Below, piece by piece: positions 34,960-43,700 of a stretch of DNA of 44,917 nt. The translations under genes were made by a program, and so were the position numbers. Position 1 is the first letter of the stretch. Each line of letters starts with the position of its first letter. Origin of the DNA: JAHDBG01 sp963922685 (GTDB lineage Bacteria > Pseudomonadota > Gammaproteobacteria > Chromatiales > Chromatiaceae); the NCBI GenBank assembly GCA_963922685.1, contig CAWUJM010000008.1, forward strand, positions 1 to 44,917. Reading direction: 5' to 3'. The notes beneath the pieces are model-generated. The model did no database searches and had not been told where the DNA came from. It saw only the letters and a program-made list of their open reading frames with translations.

Positions 34960-36954
34960 TCAAGACAGTACCTGGTCTATCACTTCAGTCACGTGTGGCA
35001 CGGTCAGACCATAATGGGCAAACAAATCGGCTGCCGGGGCTGATGCACCAAACTGGTCAATACCGATCACAGCACCCTGGCTACCGACATAACGCCACCA
35101 ACCGTCTGTTGCCGCTGCTTCTATCGCGATGCGGGCGGTCACTTGCGGTGGTAATACAGCATCCCGATAGGCCTGTGCCTGAGCAGCAAAGACTTCCAGG
35201 CAGGGCAGGCTGACCACGCGGATCTGGTGCTTGCTGGCAGCAGCAGCAGCCATCGCCAGTCCGACTTCAGATCCGGTTGCCAGCAGGATACCGTCCGGTT
35301 CGCCTGCCGTATCGCGCAGGATATAGCCACCGCGCCGGATCGCATCAACCTGTTGTGCGGTACGCGATTGATGCGGTAGTTTCTGGCGCGAGAATACCAG
35401 ACTGACCGGCCCTGCCGTGCGTTCTATCGCGGCAGCCCAGGCCACCGCCGTTTCAACGGTATCGCAGGGCCGCCAGACCATCAGGTTCGGGATCATGCGC
35501 AGGGTGGGCAGATGTTCTATGGCCTGGTGGGTCGGCCCGTCTTCGCCCAGTCCGATGGAATCGTGCGTGAACACGAAGATGTTACGGATGCACATCAATG
35601 CAGCCATGCGCAGTGCATTACGCGCATAATCCGAAAAGGTCAGGAAGGTCGCGCCGAACGGGATCAGTCCGCCATGCAGGCTGATCCCGTTCATGATTGC
35701 GCTCATACCAAATTCGCGTACGCCATAGTTGATGTAGTTACCAGCCTGCCGGTTGTGTCGCAGAGGTGTATGGCCAGACCATTCGGTCAGGTTGGAACAG
35801 CCCAGATCAGCAGATCCACCGATCAGTTCGGGCAACGCCGGGGCCAGTGCTTCAAGACAGGCCAGCGAAGCCTGCCGGGTCGCCTGGTCGGTCGCCTGCG
35901 TGACGCAGGTCTGTATCCAGTCCTGTACGATTTGTGTCCACCCGGCTGGCAGATCGCCGGCGATCCGACGTTCGTATTCTGCTGCCAGTTCCGGGTGCGC
36001 CTGTGCATACGCGGCAAACCGTGTCTGCCAGGCCGCTTCCTGCGCTGCACCCTGTGCACGTGCATCCCAAGCCTGTGCAATGTCTTCCGGCATGACGAAA
36101 GGATCGGCAGTCCAGCCAAGCTGTTGCCGGGTCAGTGCCACTTCTTCTGCACCCAGCGGGGTACCATGACACGCATGGCTCCCCGCCTTATTCGGTGCAC
36201 CCTGGCCGATGGTGGTCCGACAACAGATCAGGGTCGGCTGCAGCCGGTTCACCTGCGCCTGTTGTATCGCCTGGCGGATGGCTGCCGGGTCGTGCCCATC
36301 CACTGCCGGCAATACCTGCCACTGATACGCCGCAAAGCGTTGCGGCGTATCATCTGCAAACCAGCCTGCCACCGGGCCATCAATTGAGATGCCGTTGTCA
36401 TCCCAGAATACAATCAGCTTTCCGAGTCCCAGCGTACCTGCCAGCGCACAGGCTTCATGCGAGATGCCTTCCATCAGACAACCGTCGCCCAGAAACACGT
36501 AGGTATAGTGGTCCACGATCTCGTGCTCAGGCCGATTTAACTGAGCGGCCAGCACCTGTTCGGCGATCGCCATACCGACCGCATTCGCGATACCCTGACC
36601 CAGCGGTCCGGTAGTCGTCTCAACACCGGGCGTTGCACCATATTCCGGATGGCCTGGTGTTCTGGAATGCAGTTGTCGGAATTGTCTGAGGTCGTCAATT
36701 GTCAGGTCGTAGCCGGTCAGATGCAGCACCGCATACAACAGCATGGACGCATGCCCGTTCGAGAGCACGAACCGGTCCCGTTCCGGCCAGTCCGGATTGG
36801 CCGGGTGATGTCGCAGATAATCGCGCCATAAAACAGTCGCGATGTCGGCCATACCCAGCGGGGCACCCGGATGGCCGGAATTGGCGTGCTGAATGGCGTC
36901 CATACTCAGGGCACGGATCGCGTTGGCCAGCATCTGATCAGTTGGCATGTGCAT
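34960..36954 (-). CDS. tkt: Transketolase
   Basis: Transketolase moves two-carbon units between sugar phosphates in the pentose phosphate pathway using thiamine diphosphate. The 664 residues match the family. Seen are GHPGAPLGMADIA, the ThDP motif GDGCLMEGISHEA, KLIVFWDDNGISIDG, and in the pyrimidine domain EFGMSAIMNGI and FVFTHDSIGLGEDGPTHQ. It follows the 5-formyltetrahydrofolate cyclo-ligase gene by 2 bases and precedes queE by 1 base, so the three genes form one transcript, probably downstream of 6S RNA. Confidence 0.97.
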   Translation of the reverse strand: MHMPTDQMLANAIRALSMDAIQHANSGHPGAPLGMADIATVLWRDYLRHHPANPDWPERDRFVLSNGHASMLLYAVLHLTGYDLTIDDLRQFRQLHSRTPGHPEYGATPGVETTTGPLGQGIANAVGMAIAEQVLAAQLNRPEHEIVDHYTYVFLGDGCLMEGISHEACALAGTLGLGKLIVFWDDNGISIDGPVAGWFADDTPQRFAAYQWQVLPAVDGHDPAAIRQAIQQAQVNRLQPTLICCRTTIGQGAPNKAGSHACHGTPLGAEEVALTRQQLGWTADPFVMPEDIAQAWDARAQGAAQEAAWQTRFAAYAQAHPELAAEYERRIAGDLPAGWTQIVQDWIQTCVTQATDQATRQASLACLEALAPALPELIGGSADLGCSNLTEWSGHTPLRHNRQAGNYINYGVREFGMSAIMNGISLHGGLIPFGATFLTFSDYARNALRMAALMCIRNIFVFTHDSIGLGEDGPTHQAIEHLPTLRMIPNLMVWRPCDTVETAVAWAAAIERTAGPVSLVFSRQKLPHQSRTAQQVDAIRRGGYILRDTAGEPDGILLATGSEVGLAMAAAAASKHQIRVVSLPCLEVFAAQAQAYRDAVLPPQVTARIAIEAAATDGWWRYVGSQGAVIGIDQFGASAPAADLFAHYGLTVPHVTEVIDQVLS

Positions 36955-36956
36955 TA

Positions 36957-37550
36957 TTATGAAGTTTCAGCATCAGGTAGAAACAGGGCATCCGGTGTGA
37001 CAATCGCATCCAGCGGGATGTCGCGGGACGTTACCGGTAAGGTTTCACATTGTTGTTCGCTGAACGCGATCCCGAGCAGCCAGGGTCGCGGCCAGTGGCG
37101 ACAATAGCGCCGGAAGGCAAAGGTGCGATCATAATAGCCACCACCCATGCCCAGGCGATTCAGTTGCGCATCAAATCCCAGCAGGGGCGTCAACACGAGA
37201 TCCAGTCGTCCGGGGTGAATACAATGCCGCCAGGCTACATCCGGCTCCGGGATATTATAGCGATTAGGCTGCAGCCGTGTGGCAGCTGTCCAGGGGGCGA
37301 AGATCAGTTTGCGGGGTAAGAAGGGGTGTAAGACAGGCAGGTAGATGTGCTGGTGCTGTGCTGATCCGATCACTGCGAGTGGATCAGCTTCTCCACGACA
37401 GGGGATGTAGCCAGCGATGTGATGTGCCCGGCGAAACACCGGGAGTTGCCGGATACGAGCAGCAAGCCGCACACTGGCCTGTGCGCGATAGTCTGGCGGG
37501 AGCCGGCGGCGACGTTGTTTCAGTTCGTGCCGCAATTCATTCAGTATCAT
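36957..37550 (-). CDS. 5-formyltetrahydrofolate cyclo-ligase
   Basis: This enzyme (YgfA/FAU1/MTHFS family) turns 5-formyltetrahydrofolate into 5,10-methenyltetrahydrofolate with ATP. The 197 residues show the N-terminal Arg-rich helix (RHELKQRRRRLP), YIPCRGEADP and the ATP-binding loop GMGGGYYDR (134-142). Length is typical. As in E. coli, the gene lies right behind ssrS (6S RNA), here with about 41 bases between, and both are likely co-transcribed. It heads the run to tkt and queE. Confidence 0.93.
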   Translation of the reverse strand: MILNELRHELKQRRRRLPPDYRAQASVRLAARIRQLPVFRRAHHIAGYIPCRGEADPLAVIGSAQHQHIYLPVLHPFLPRKLIFAPWTAATRLQPNRYNIPEPDVAWRHCIHPGRLDLVLTPLLGFDAQLNRLGMGGGYYDRTFAFRRYCRHWPRPWLLGIAFSEQQCETLPVTSRDIPLDAIVTPDALFLPDAETS

Positions 37551-37591
37551 AGTAACCGGGCGCAGGGTACATCATGCGTATCCGGAAGGGA

Positions 37592-37776
37592 GTTTCCCGC
37601 GTATGCCGAGACTGTTCATGCCTCCCTGAACCGCCATTGCAGGTGGGATCACCGAAACGCTCGAAGTGTTCCACAGGATAATGGATCAACATACCACGTC
37701 TCAGGCTGAGACCCCGGGTCGGATACAGGCATCGGTCAGGAATCTTGCGCAGCAGTACTCCTGCACCGCAGGAAAC
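37592..37776 (-). ncRNA. ssrS: 6S RNA
   Basis: 6S RNA binds the sigma-70 RNA polymerase holoenzyme by mimicking an open promoter. On the minus strand a closing stem pairs GTTTCCTGCGGTGC (5' end near 37776) with GCATACGCGGGAAAC (3' end near 37592). This gives about 185 nt, like the 184 nt of E. coli. The family hallmark CCTGACCGAT lies about 40 nt from the 5' end, matching CCTGAGCCGAT of other gammaproteobacteria. Synteny with the cyclo-ligase gene supports the call. Ends are approximate and no fold was computed. The repeat CATTATCCTGTG occurs inside the RNA and again just upstream. Confidence 0.8.
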
Positions 37777-37844
37777 AGGGTCACAGGATAATGTGATTTA
37801 TGTCATTCAGCAAGCAGCAATTTCGCCGCGATTCGAGATGTGGT

Positions 37845-37930
37845 GATCTCAGTGCCAGCGTGATCCGGTCACGGTTCTCCGAGGTACGCCATAAACCCAT
37901 CCGTGGGGGCTCGGGCGATGCTGACACTGA
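37845..37930. repeat. Palindromic repeat, copy C (truncated)
   Basis: This copy keeps one arm (GATCTCAGTGCCAGCG, then TTCTCCGAGG) and the core up to CCGTGGGGGCTCGG. It then jumps to GCGATGCTGACACTGA, so the inner palindrome and most of the second arm are missing. It lies between 6S RNA and the merR stop. The stretch between it and the 6S gene shows no gene. Confidence 0.75.
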
Positions 37931-37964
37931 TAGTTGGTACCATACTCAGGAGTATCAGCCCACA

Positions 37965-38345
37965 TCAGTCTGAGCCACACTTGGCCAGTGGTGTGCGCAG
38001 CAATTGCAATGTCTCTGCCACCTGTTCACGTAACTGTGTGATACGTGCCCTGGCCACGGTGACTGTCGGCTCAGCAGGCTGAGCCGCCTGTTGTACCAAC
38101 TGCTGGCGAGCACCTTCTATGGTAAAACCCTGTTCATACAGCAGATGACGAATCTGACAGATCAGCTCAACATCATGCCGCTGATAATAACGGCGGTTAC
38201 CACGGCGTTTGTTCGGCTGCAGCTGCGGAAATTCCTGTTCCCAATACCGCAGGACATGCGACTTCAGTGCACACAGCTGACTCACTTCACCAATCGTGAA
38301 ATAACGCTTCGCCGGGATCGTCAGGCTGACTTCCGGCTCAGGCAT
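37965..38345 (-). CDS. MerR-family transcriptional regulator downstream of ihfA
   Basis: From Met at 38345 (MPEPEVSLTIPAKRYFTIGE) the protein has 126 residues. A longer frame to 38543 runs through ihfA and is rejected. The winged-helix DNA-binding part is clear (YFTIGEVSQLCALKSHVLRYWEQEF, then GNRRYYQRHDVELI), followed by a C-terminal helix for dimerisation. MerR-like genes of this kind follow ihfA in many gammaproteobacteria, and their targets are unknown. The start overlaps the ihfA stop by 8 bases. It lacks the cysteine-rich metal-binding loop of metal sensors. Confidence 0.9.
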   Translation of the reverse strand: MPEPEVSLTIPAKRYFTIGEVSQLCALKSHVLRYWEQEFPQLQPNKRRGNRRYYQRHDVELICQIRHLLYEQGFTIEGARQQLVQQAAQPAEPTVTVARARITQLREQVAETLQLLRTPLAKCGSD

Positions 38346-38658
38346 CAAGTGCTTCGACTGCAGCCCGGATGCGCTGTGTGGCAATAATCCGCTCACGCAG
38401 CTTATTGCCCGCCCGGAAGGTTGCCACCCGCCGCGCACCGATGGTGACCTGTTCACCCGTCTTCGGATTACGTCCGGGACGCGAATGTTTATCCAGTAAC
38501 TGAAAGTTACCAAAACCGGACAGTTTGACCGCTTCGCCGGCAATCAGGGTCTGACTGATTTCAGCAAAAAATGCATCCACCAGTTCCCGCGCTTCCAGTT
38601 TGTTCAGACCCATCTGAAGAAACAGGTTTTCTGCCATGTCAGCCTTCGTCAGAGCCAT
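38338..38658 (-). CDS. ihfA: Integration host factor alpha subunit
   Basis: IHF-alpha pairs with IHF-beta to bend DNA at specific sites in recombination, replication and transcription. From ATG 38658 the protein has 106 residues. The ATG is preceded by AGGAGAAGACTG, a good ribosome site, so it is preferred over GTG 38676. The body MALTKADMAENLF, the dimer region VKLSGFGNF and the DNA-binding arm GRNPKTGEQVTI with the intercalating proline are all present. Its start overlaps pheT by 20 bases, the standard gammaproteobacterial arrangement. Confidence 0.96.
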   Translation of the reverse strand: MALTKADMAENLFLQMGLNKLEARELVDAFFAEISQTLIAGEAVKLSGFGNFQLLDKHSRPGRNPKTGEQVTIGARRVATFRAGNKLRERIIATQRIRAAVEALDA

Positions 38659-41050
38659 CAGTCTTCTCCTGATCACGTAAGGTTGCCGCCAGCTGGGTGG
38701 TTAACACCTGTGTGATATCGGCGCAGATGGCATCCACCTGCGCCTCTTCCAGTGTGCTGGTCGCCGCCTGCAACGTCAGACGCAGGGCCAGACTTTTCTG
38801 ATCACCTGCAATCTGATCACCGGTATACACATCAAACAGCCGGATATCACACACAATATCCGGTGCGGTCCGGGACACCAGATCCTGCACCTGCTGCCAG
38901 GTGCAGTCCCGATCCACGGCAAACGCCAGATCGCGCCGGAGTGCCGGATAACGAGAGACTGGCGTGCAGGCAGGTAACGGTCCTGACGGCAAAGCTGCCA
39001 GGTTTAACTCAAACAGAAACACACGCGGCACATTCAGGGCTTCCTGCAGCTGCGGATGCAATAGTCCGATCCAGCCGACGGTATCTTCCCCGATGTCGGA
39101 TACGATGCGCGCACTCTGCCCGGGATGCAGTGCCGGATGCACGGCTGGTTCGAAACGCAACTGCGCAGGCGCACTGATGACCCCGAGCAGGTGCACCAGA
39201 TCGCCCTTCAGATCATAAAAGTCGACCGGACGACTGTGCTCAGCCCAGTGTGCCTCAACCACCGGGCCACATACAGCTGCGGCCAGATGGTCATCCTGTT
39301 GTACCGTATCGTTCTGCTGGCAGAATACGCGGCCTTGTTCAAACAGACGAATCCGCTGTTGCTGGCGCGCCAGATTATACCGGATCGTGTGTAACAATCC
39401 CGGCCACAGGCCGGGTCGCATCACTGACATCGCCTGCGAGACCGGATTCTGCAGGCACATCACCGGGACTTCCGGCGCAAATTGTTGTGCCAGTTCCGGG
39501 CTGATGAAGCTATAGGTCACCACTTCCTGCATATCCCGCGCCACCAGCGCCTGCGCAGCCTGAGCTGTGCCCGGTGCAGTTTCAGCCGACGCTGTTATGG
39601 TAAGCGGCCCGACACCTGACCGGGCCGGAATCCGGTCATAGCCGGATAACCGTGCCAGTTCTTCAATCAGATCAACTTCCAGAGTCAGATCAGACCGTGC
39701 ACCCGGTGGTACCACGCGCCAGCCACTGGCAACCGGTGTGACCTGCAGATTGAGTCGCTGCAACATTGCCACCACCGCATCATCCGTCAGGTCAATGCCC
39801 AGCACACGTGGTATCTGCGCCCGTCGCAATAAGATCTGCGGCGGTGCTGGCAGGGCATTGTCCGCACGCGCTTCGACTACGGGTCCCGGCGCACCACCGG
39901 TAATATCCCGCAGCAATTCAGTCGCACGCTGCAACGCCAGCACGGGCAATGTGGGATCCACACCACGTTCAAACCGGTGTGCTGCTTCAGAATGCAGACC
40001 ATAACGACGAGCCTGTCCGGCGAGTGCACCCGGGGTGAAAAACGCAGCTTCCAGCAGGATATCTTCGGTCGCTGCACTTACTGCAGATGCGGCACCACCC
40101 ATCAGTCCGGCCAGGGCCAGTGGCCCGTGCTGATCGGCAATCAGCAACGTATCCGGCTGCAAGGTGAGATCCGCGCCATTCAGCACGGTCAGCTGTTCTT
40201 CCGCCTGTGCATAACGCACCTGTATCCCGCCCTGTACCTGCGCCAGATCAAACGCATGGAGTGGCTGACCGAATTCCAGCATGACATAGTTGGTCACATC
40301 CACGACCGGTGAGACAGACTGCAATCCGCTACGCCGCAATCGCTCCTGCAACCAGTGCGGTGTCTGTGCCTGGCGATCTATCCCCTGCACCACCCGGCAG
40401 GCGTAATACGGACAGGCCTGTGGAACTGACAGGGTGACCGCCACCCGGGCAGCATGTTGTGCCGGGGTTCCGGACACAGCGGGCTCTGTCAGCGGTAATT
40501 CGTTCAGCGCGGCCACTTCGCGTGCAATCCCGCGCAGACACAGGCAATCACCCCGATCCGGGGTCAGATCGACGGTAATACAGGTATCATCCAGTGCCCA
40601 GTAAGTACGAAAATCCTCGCCGGTCGGCGCATCTTCTGCCAGCGGCAGGATCCCCGGACTGGATTCTGCCAGGCCCAGTTCTGCGGCAGAACAGATCATG
40701 CCCAGAGATGCCACACCCCGCAATTTTGTCTTACGGATCTTAACATCAGCACTTAATCGTGCGCCGGGCAGTGCTACCGGCACCTTCAGGCCGACAGCCA
40801 CATTGCTGGCACCACAAATAATCTGCGTCAGTGCCTCAGCACCGACATCCACCTGACACACCTTAAGCCTGTCGGCATCCGGATGCGGCTCGCATTGCTG
40901 CACTTCGCCAACCACGACACCATGAAACGGCGGAGTTGCTGGTGTGACAGCCTCCACCTCTAATCCGGCCATACTCAACTGATCTGCCAGTACCGCTGTG
41001 CTGATCGGCGGATTCACCCACTCACGTAACCAGGCTTCGCTAAACTGCAT
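38639..41050 (-). CDS. pheT: Phenylalanyl-tRNA synthetase beta subunit
   Basis: PheT forms an alpha2-beta2 synthetase with PheS and charges tRNA-Phe. The 803 residues start MQFSEAWLREWVNPPIS and include the tRNA-binding OB domain (about 40-150, VGEVQQCEPHPDADRLKVC), the B3/B4 editing domain, the B5 domain and the C-terminal anticodon-binding ferredoxin-like domain (PVSRYPALRRDLAFAVD). Length is normal. The gene that normally sits just upstream, pheS, is absent. A palindromic repeat and an unrelated dehydrogenase gene are there instead, so pheT needs its own promoter. Confidence 0.97.
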   Translation of the reverse strand: MQFSEAWLREWVNPPISTAVLADQLSMAGLEVEAVTPATPPFHGVVVGEVQQCEPHPDADRLKVCQVDVGAEALTQIICGASNVAVGLKVPVALPGARLSADVKIRKTKLRGVASLGMICSAAELGLAESSPGILPLAEDAPTGEDFRTYWALDDTCITVDLTPDRGDCLCLRGIAREVAALNELPLTEPAVSGTPAQHAARVAVTLSVPQACPYYACRVVQGIDRQAQTPHWLQERLRRSGLQSVSPVVDVTNYVMLEFGQPLHAFDLAQVQGGIQVRYAQAEEQLTVLNGADLTLQPDTLLIADQHGPLALAGLMGGAASAVSAATEDILLEAAFFTPGALAGQARRYGLHSEAAHRFERGVDPTLPVLALQRATELLRDITGGAPGPVVEARADNALPAPPQILLRRAQIPRVLGIDLTDDAVVAMLQRLNLQVTPVASGWRVVPPGARSDLTLEVDLIEELARLSGYDRIPARSGVGPLTITASAETAPGTAQAAQALVARDMQEVVTYSFISPELAQQFAPEVPVMCLQNPVSQAMSVMRPGLWPGLLHTIRYNLARQQQRIRLFEQGRVFCQQNDTVQQDDHLAAAVCGPVVEAHWAEHSRPVDFYDLKGDLVHLLGVISAPAQLRFEPAVHPALHPGQSARIVSDIGEDTVGWIGLLHPQLQEALNVPRVFLFELNLAALPSGPLPACTPVSRYPALRRDLAFAVDRDCTWQQVQDLVSRTAPDIVCDIRLFDVYTGDQIAGDQKSLALRLTLQAATSTLEEAQVDAICADITQVLTTQLAATLRDQEKTDGSDEG

Positions 41051-41112
41051 CTTTTTCTCTGATGGCGACCAACATATTCACTCGGGGGTCATGGTGTCTG
41101 TCAACTTCAATA

Positions 41113-41224
41113 TCAGCATGACCCGAATCTGTTCTCCGAGGTACGCCATAAACCCATCCGTGGGGGCTCGGCTGCGGCCATCCATGGCCGCAGACGCCCT
41201 CGGAGAACAGATCCGGGTCATGCC
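41113..41224. repeat. Palindromic repeat, copy D
   Basis: This is the best-preserved copy. Arms GCATGACCCGAATCTGTTCT and its near-perfect complement enclose the core ACCCATCCGTGGGGGCTCGG and the inner palindrome TGCGGCCATCCATGGCCGCA. The whole could fold into one long nested hairpin. It lies 63 bases upstream of pheT, where pheS would be expected to end. Confidence 0.9.
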
Positions 41225-41285
41225 CCTGCAGGTACGGTGTGACAACCACCTGTGTCACGCTTTTTAAGTGGGTACCACCCGTACT

Positions 41286-42044
41286 TCAGCAACCGGGTTG
41301 GACGACCTGTCCATGCACGCCCGTGCTTTGTGACCCCAGCAACCAGACATAACCGGGCGCGACTATCTCAGGTGTCGCCAGTACGGTATCTGATTCCCCC
41401 GGAAAGATGGTTCTGCGCAGCCGGGTCCGGGTCGGACCCGGATCCATCAGGTTGACCCGCACCGGCGTACGTCGCAGTTCATGTGCCCACAGCGTCATCA
41501 GATGGTGCAGACTGCGCTTGGCAATCACATAGGCACCGCCGAATGCAGGCTGATCTGCCAGAGCACTGTCCCCGGTAAAGATCACACTCGCTGCGGGTGC
41601 TGCCTGCAACAACGGCAGACACGCCTGGGTTAATAAAAACGGGGCATTCAGATTGACCTGTATGGTCTGTAACCAGTCATCCGGTTCATAGTCTTTCAGG
41701 CGAGACAGATAAGGCAGGCTGGCAGCATTGTTCACCAGCCCGTGCAGACAGCCGAAATGACTGTCCAGCGTGTTGGCCAGCTGGGCATAATCGGCTGCAC
41801 CGGCACCCTGCAGATGCATCGGGTAGATCGCCGGTTCAGGTGCCCCTGCTGCGACGATCTGATCGTACACGGTCTCCAGTTTTGCGACTGTCCTGCCCAG
41901 CAGAACCACAGTCGCGCCCTGCAGTGCACAGGCGAGTGCCACCGCTCGCCCGATACCATCTCCGGCACCGGTGATCAGCACTACATGATCCTGCAGGTGC
42001 GTCGCCTGATGTGGGTTTCCTGCCACAGGTGCTGTCAGTGTCAT
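41286..42044 (-). CDS. Short-chain dehydrogenase (YciK-like)
   Basis: The 252-residue NAD(P)-dependent oxidoreductase shows the cofactor motif ITGAGDGIGRA (24-34), NNAAS, the catalytic serine region IFTGDSALADQ and the YxxxK motif YVIAK. These features fit the YciK family, for which the substrate is not known. Length is usual for the family, and YciK is often linked to ubiG and gph, which are not seen here. Palindromic repeats flank it on both sides (41113-41224 and 42163-42291), so the gene may sit in a segment moved by repeat recombination. Confidence 0.85.
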   Translation of the reverse strand: MTLTAPVAGNPHQATHLQDHVVLITGAGDGIGRAVALACALQGATVVLLGRTVAKLETVYDQIVAAGAPEPAIYPMHLQGAGAADYAQLANTLDSHFGCLHGLVNNAASLPYLSRLKDYEPDDWLQTIQVNLNAPFLLTQACLPLLQAAPAASVIFTGDSALADQPAFGGAYVIAKRSLHHLMTLWAHELRRTPVRVNLMDPGPTRTRLRRTIFPGESDTVLATPEIVAPGYVWLLGSQSTGVHGQVVQPGC

Positions 42045-42162
42045 CAGGTGCGATTCAAACTGATGCAGGCTGGTGCGCCAAAGTCATACAACTTTGTCAA
42101 TTGCAATATAAGCATGACGCTTTGTTATCCGAAAGTTGCCACGAGGATGGCTGTGCCACCTC

Positions 42163-42291
42163 ACTGAAAGGCGTTATCCGGTCAGGGTTCTCCGAGGGCG
42201 TCGCGGGCCCGGATGGGCGCAGCCGAGCCCCCACGGATGGGTTTATGGCGTACCTCGGGGAACCCTGACCGGATAACGCTGGCACTGAGAT
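42163..42291. repeat. Palindromic repeat, copy E
   Basis: Arms GCGTTATCCGGTCAGGGTTC and a near-perfect complement (GAACCCTGACCGGATAACGC) enclose the core in inverted orientation (GAGCCCCCACGGATGGGTTT). The inner palindrome is degraded (GCGGGCCCGGATGGGCGC). The right flank GGCACTGAGATC matches the outer flank of copy C. It lies between the YciK-like gene and the DegP/DegQ-type gene. Confidence 0.85.
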
Positions 42292-42323
42292 CGTCACATC
42301 AGTCTGAACCGCGCCCGGTGTCA

Positions 42324-43679
42324 TCAGCGGGAGCTGAAGGTGAGGAGTTGCTCGCCCCGACGCAGTCGCAGATGCCACACCGTCGTAAACTGGCGCATTT
42401 GCGGCAGGGTTCTGATACGCTGCCGGTTGATCTCAAAGACCACGTCATGCATACGTAGCCCCAGTCGCCAGGCACGACTGTCCCGGGTCACTTTACCCAC
42501 CCGGATACCGGCATGTTCACCGAACCGGGACTGATCTGTGACCGCGCGGAATACAGCACCCTGCATAGCACGGGTCAGGCTACCGCCTGATGTATAGCTG
42601 GCAAACGGATCTGCCATGCGGGCAGCCAGGGTGCGCTCGCGTCCGTCGCGATAGACCTGCAGGGTGATTCTGTCACCAATCCGTGCCAGTCCCAGCTGAG
42701 TCAGCAGATCTTCGGCATTCTGGACCGGGTGCTGATTGATCTGCAACACCACATCTCCTTCCCGGAGACCAGCTTCATCTGCCGGAGAATCCGCTTCAAC
42801 TGCATTCACCACGGCACCTGACCGCTGATTCAGGCCCAGTGCCTGAGCCAGATCTGCGTTCAGATCCTGCACCTTAATACCGAAGATACCCCGGCTGACC
42901 CCACCATAATCAACAATCTGACGCATGATGGCCCGGGCACGGCCAGACGGAATCGCAAAGCCGATGCCCACATTGCCACCGTTCGGTGCCAGTATGGCCG
43001 TATTGATGCCGATCAGCTCGCCACGCAGATTGACCAGCGGACCACCGGAGTTGCCCGGATTGATGGATGCATCTGTCTGGATAAAGTGTTCGTAGCCTTC
43101 AATACCGAGGCCACTGCGCCCGAGTGCACTGACAATCCCGGACGTCACAGTCTGTTGCAGCCCGAACGGGCTGCCGATCGCCACCACAAAATCACCCACC
43201 CGTAACGGGTCAGAACCGGCAAAGGCAATGGCCTGCAACCGTTCTGCCGGAATCTGCAACAGGGCCACATCCGTTTCCGGATCGGCACCCAGCAGGGTTG
43301 CCGTCAGATGACGCCCGTCTTTCAGCGTGACTCTGATTTCTTCCGCATCATCAATCACATGCTGGTTGGTCAGGACATAACCATTCGCCGCATCCACGAT
43401 CACACCAGAACCCAGACTCTGACGTTTAGGCTGGCGGCGTGGTTGTTCAAAGAACCAGCGAAAAAACGGATCATTCAACAAAGAATGACTGCGCAATCGG
43501 GTACGGGTATCAGTGGAAATATTGACAACGGCGGGTGTCACCCGGTCCAGCATCGGCGCCAGACTGGGTAGCGGCTGCGTACCAACCTGTGCCGGCAATG
43601 CCGCCTGCACACCAGCGCACAAGCTGCACAATAGCAACCACAACAGCGCATAGCGGATCAGCAGGGAGGAAGCAGCCAT
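42324..43679 (-). CDS. Do-family periplasmic serine endoprotease (DegP/DegQ type)
   Basis: This periplasmic protease and chaperone degrades misfolded envelope proteins. The 451 residues have a signal peptide (about 1-27, CAGVQA), the trypsin-like domain with the triad His107 (TNQHVID), Asp137 (DPETDVALL) and Ser211 (GNSGGPL), and two PDZ domains (about 255-345 and 365-445). The loop near FFEQPRRQPKRQSLGSG is shorter than in DegP, closer to DegQ. The second PDZ is somewhat diverged. It stands between a palindromic repeat and ribE. Confidence 0.92.
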   Translation of the reverse strand: MAASSLLIRYALLWLLLCSLCAGVQAALPAQVGTQPLPSLAPMLDRVTPAVVNISTDTRTRLRSHSLLNDPFFRWFFEQPRRQPKRQSLGSGVIVDAANGYVLTNQHVIDDAEEIRVTLKDGRHLTATLLGADPETDVALLQIPAERLQAIAFAGSDPLRVGDFVVAIGSPFGLQQTVTSGIVSALGRSGLGIEGYEHFIQTDASINPGNSGGPLVNLRGELIGINTAILAPNGGNVGIGFAIPSGRARAIMRQIVDYGGVSRGIFGIKVQDLNADLAQALGLNQRSGAVVNAVEADSPADEAGLREGDVVLQINQHPVQNAEDLLTQLGLARIGDRITLQVYRDGRERTLAARMADPFASYTSGGSLTRAMQGAVFRAVTDQSRFGEHAGIRVGKVTRDSRAWRLGLRMHDVVFEINRQRIRTLPQMRQFTTVWHLRLRRGEQLLTFSSR

Positions 43680-43700
43680 CAGATCAGTGTTCAGGAATCG

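Noticed and set aside
38346..38543. N-terminal extension of the MerR-like protein
   Set aside because: It reads through ihfA in another frame. The DNA-binding domain begins right after Met at 38345.
42097..42378. 93-residue frame over the palindromic repeat between the YciK-like and protease genes
   Set aside because: It runs across repeat copy E, has no family pattern and overlaps the protease gene. It is a by-product of the repeat.
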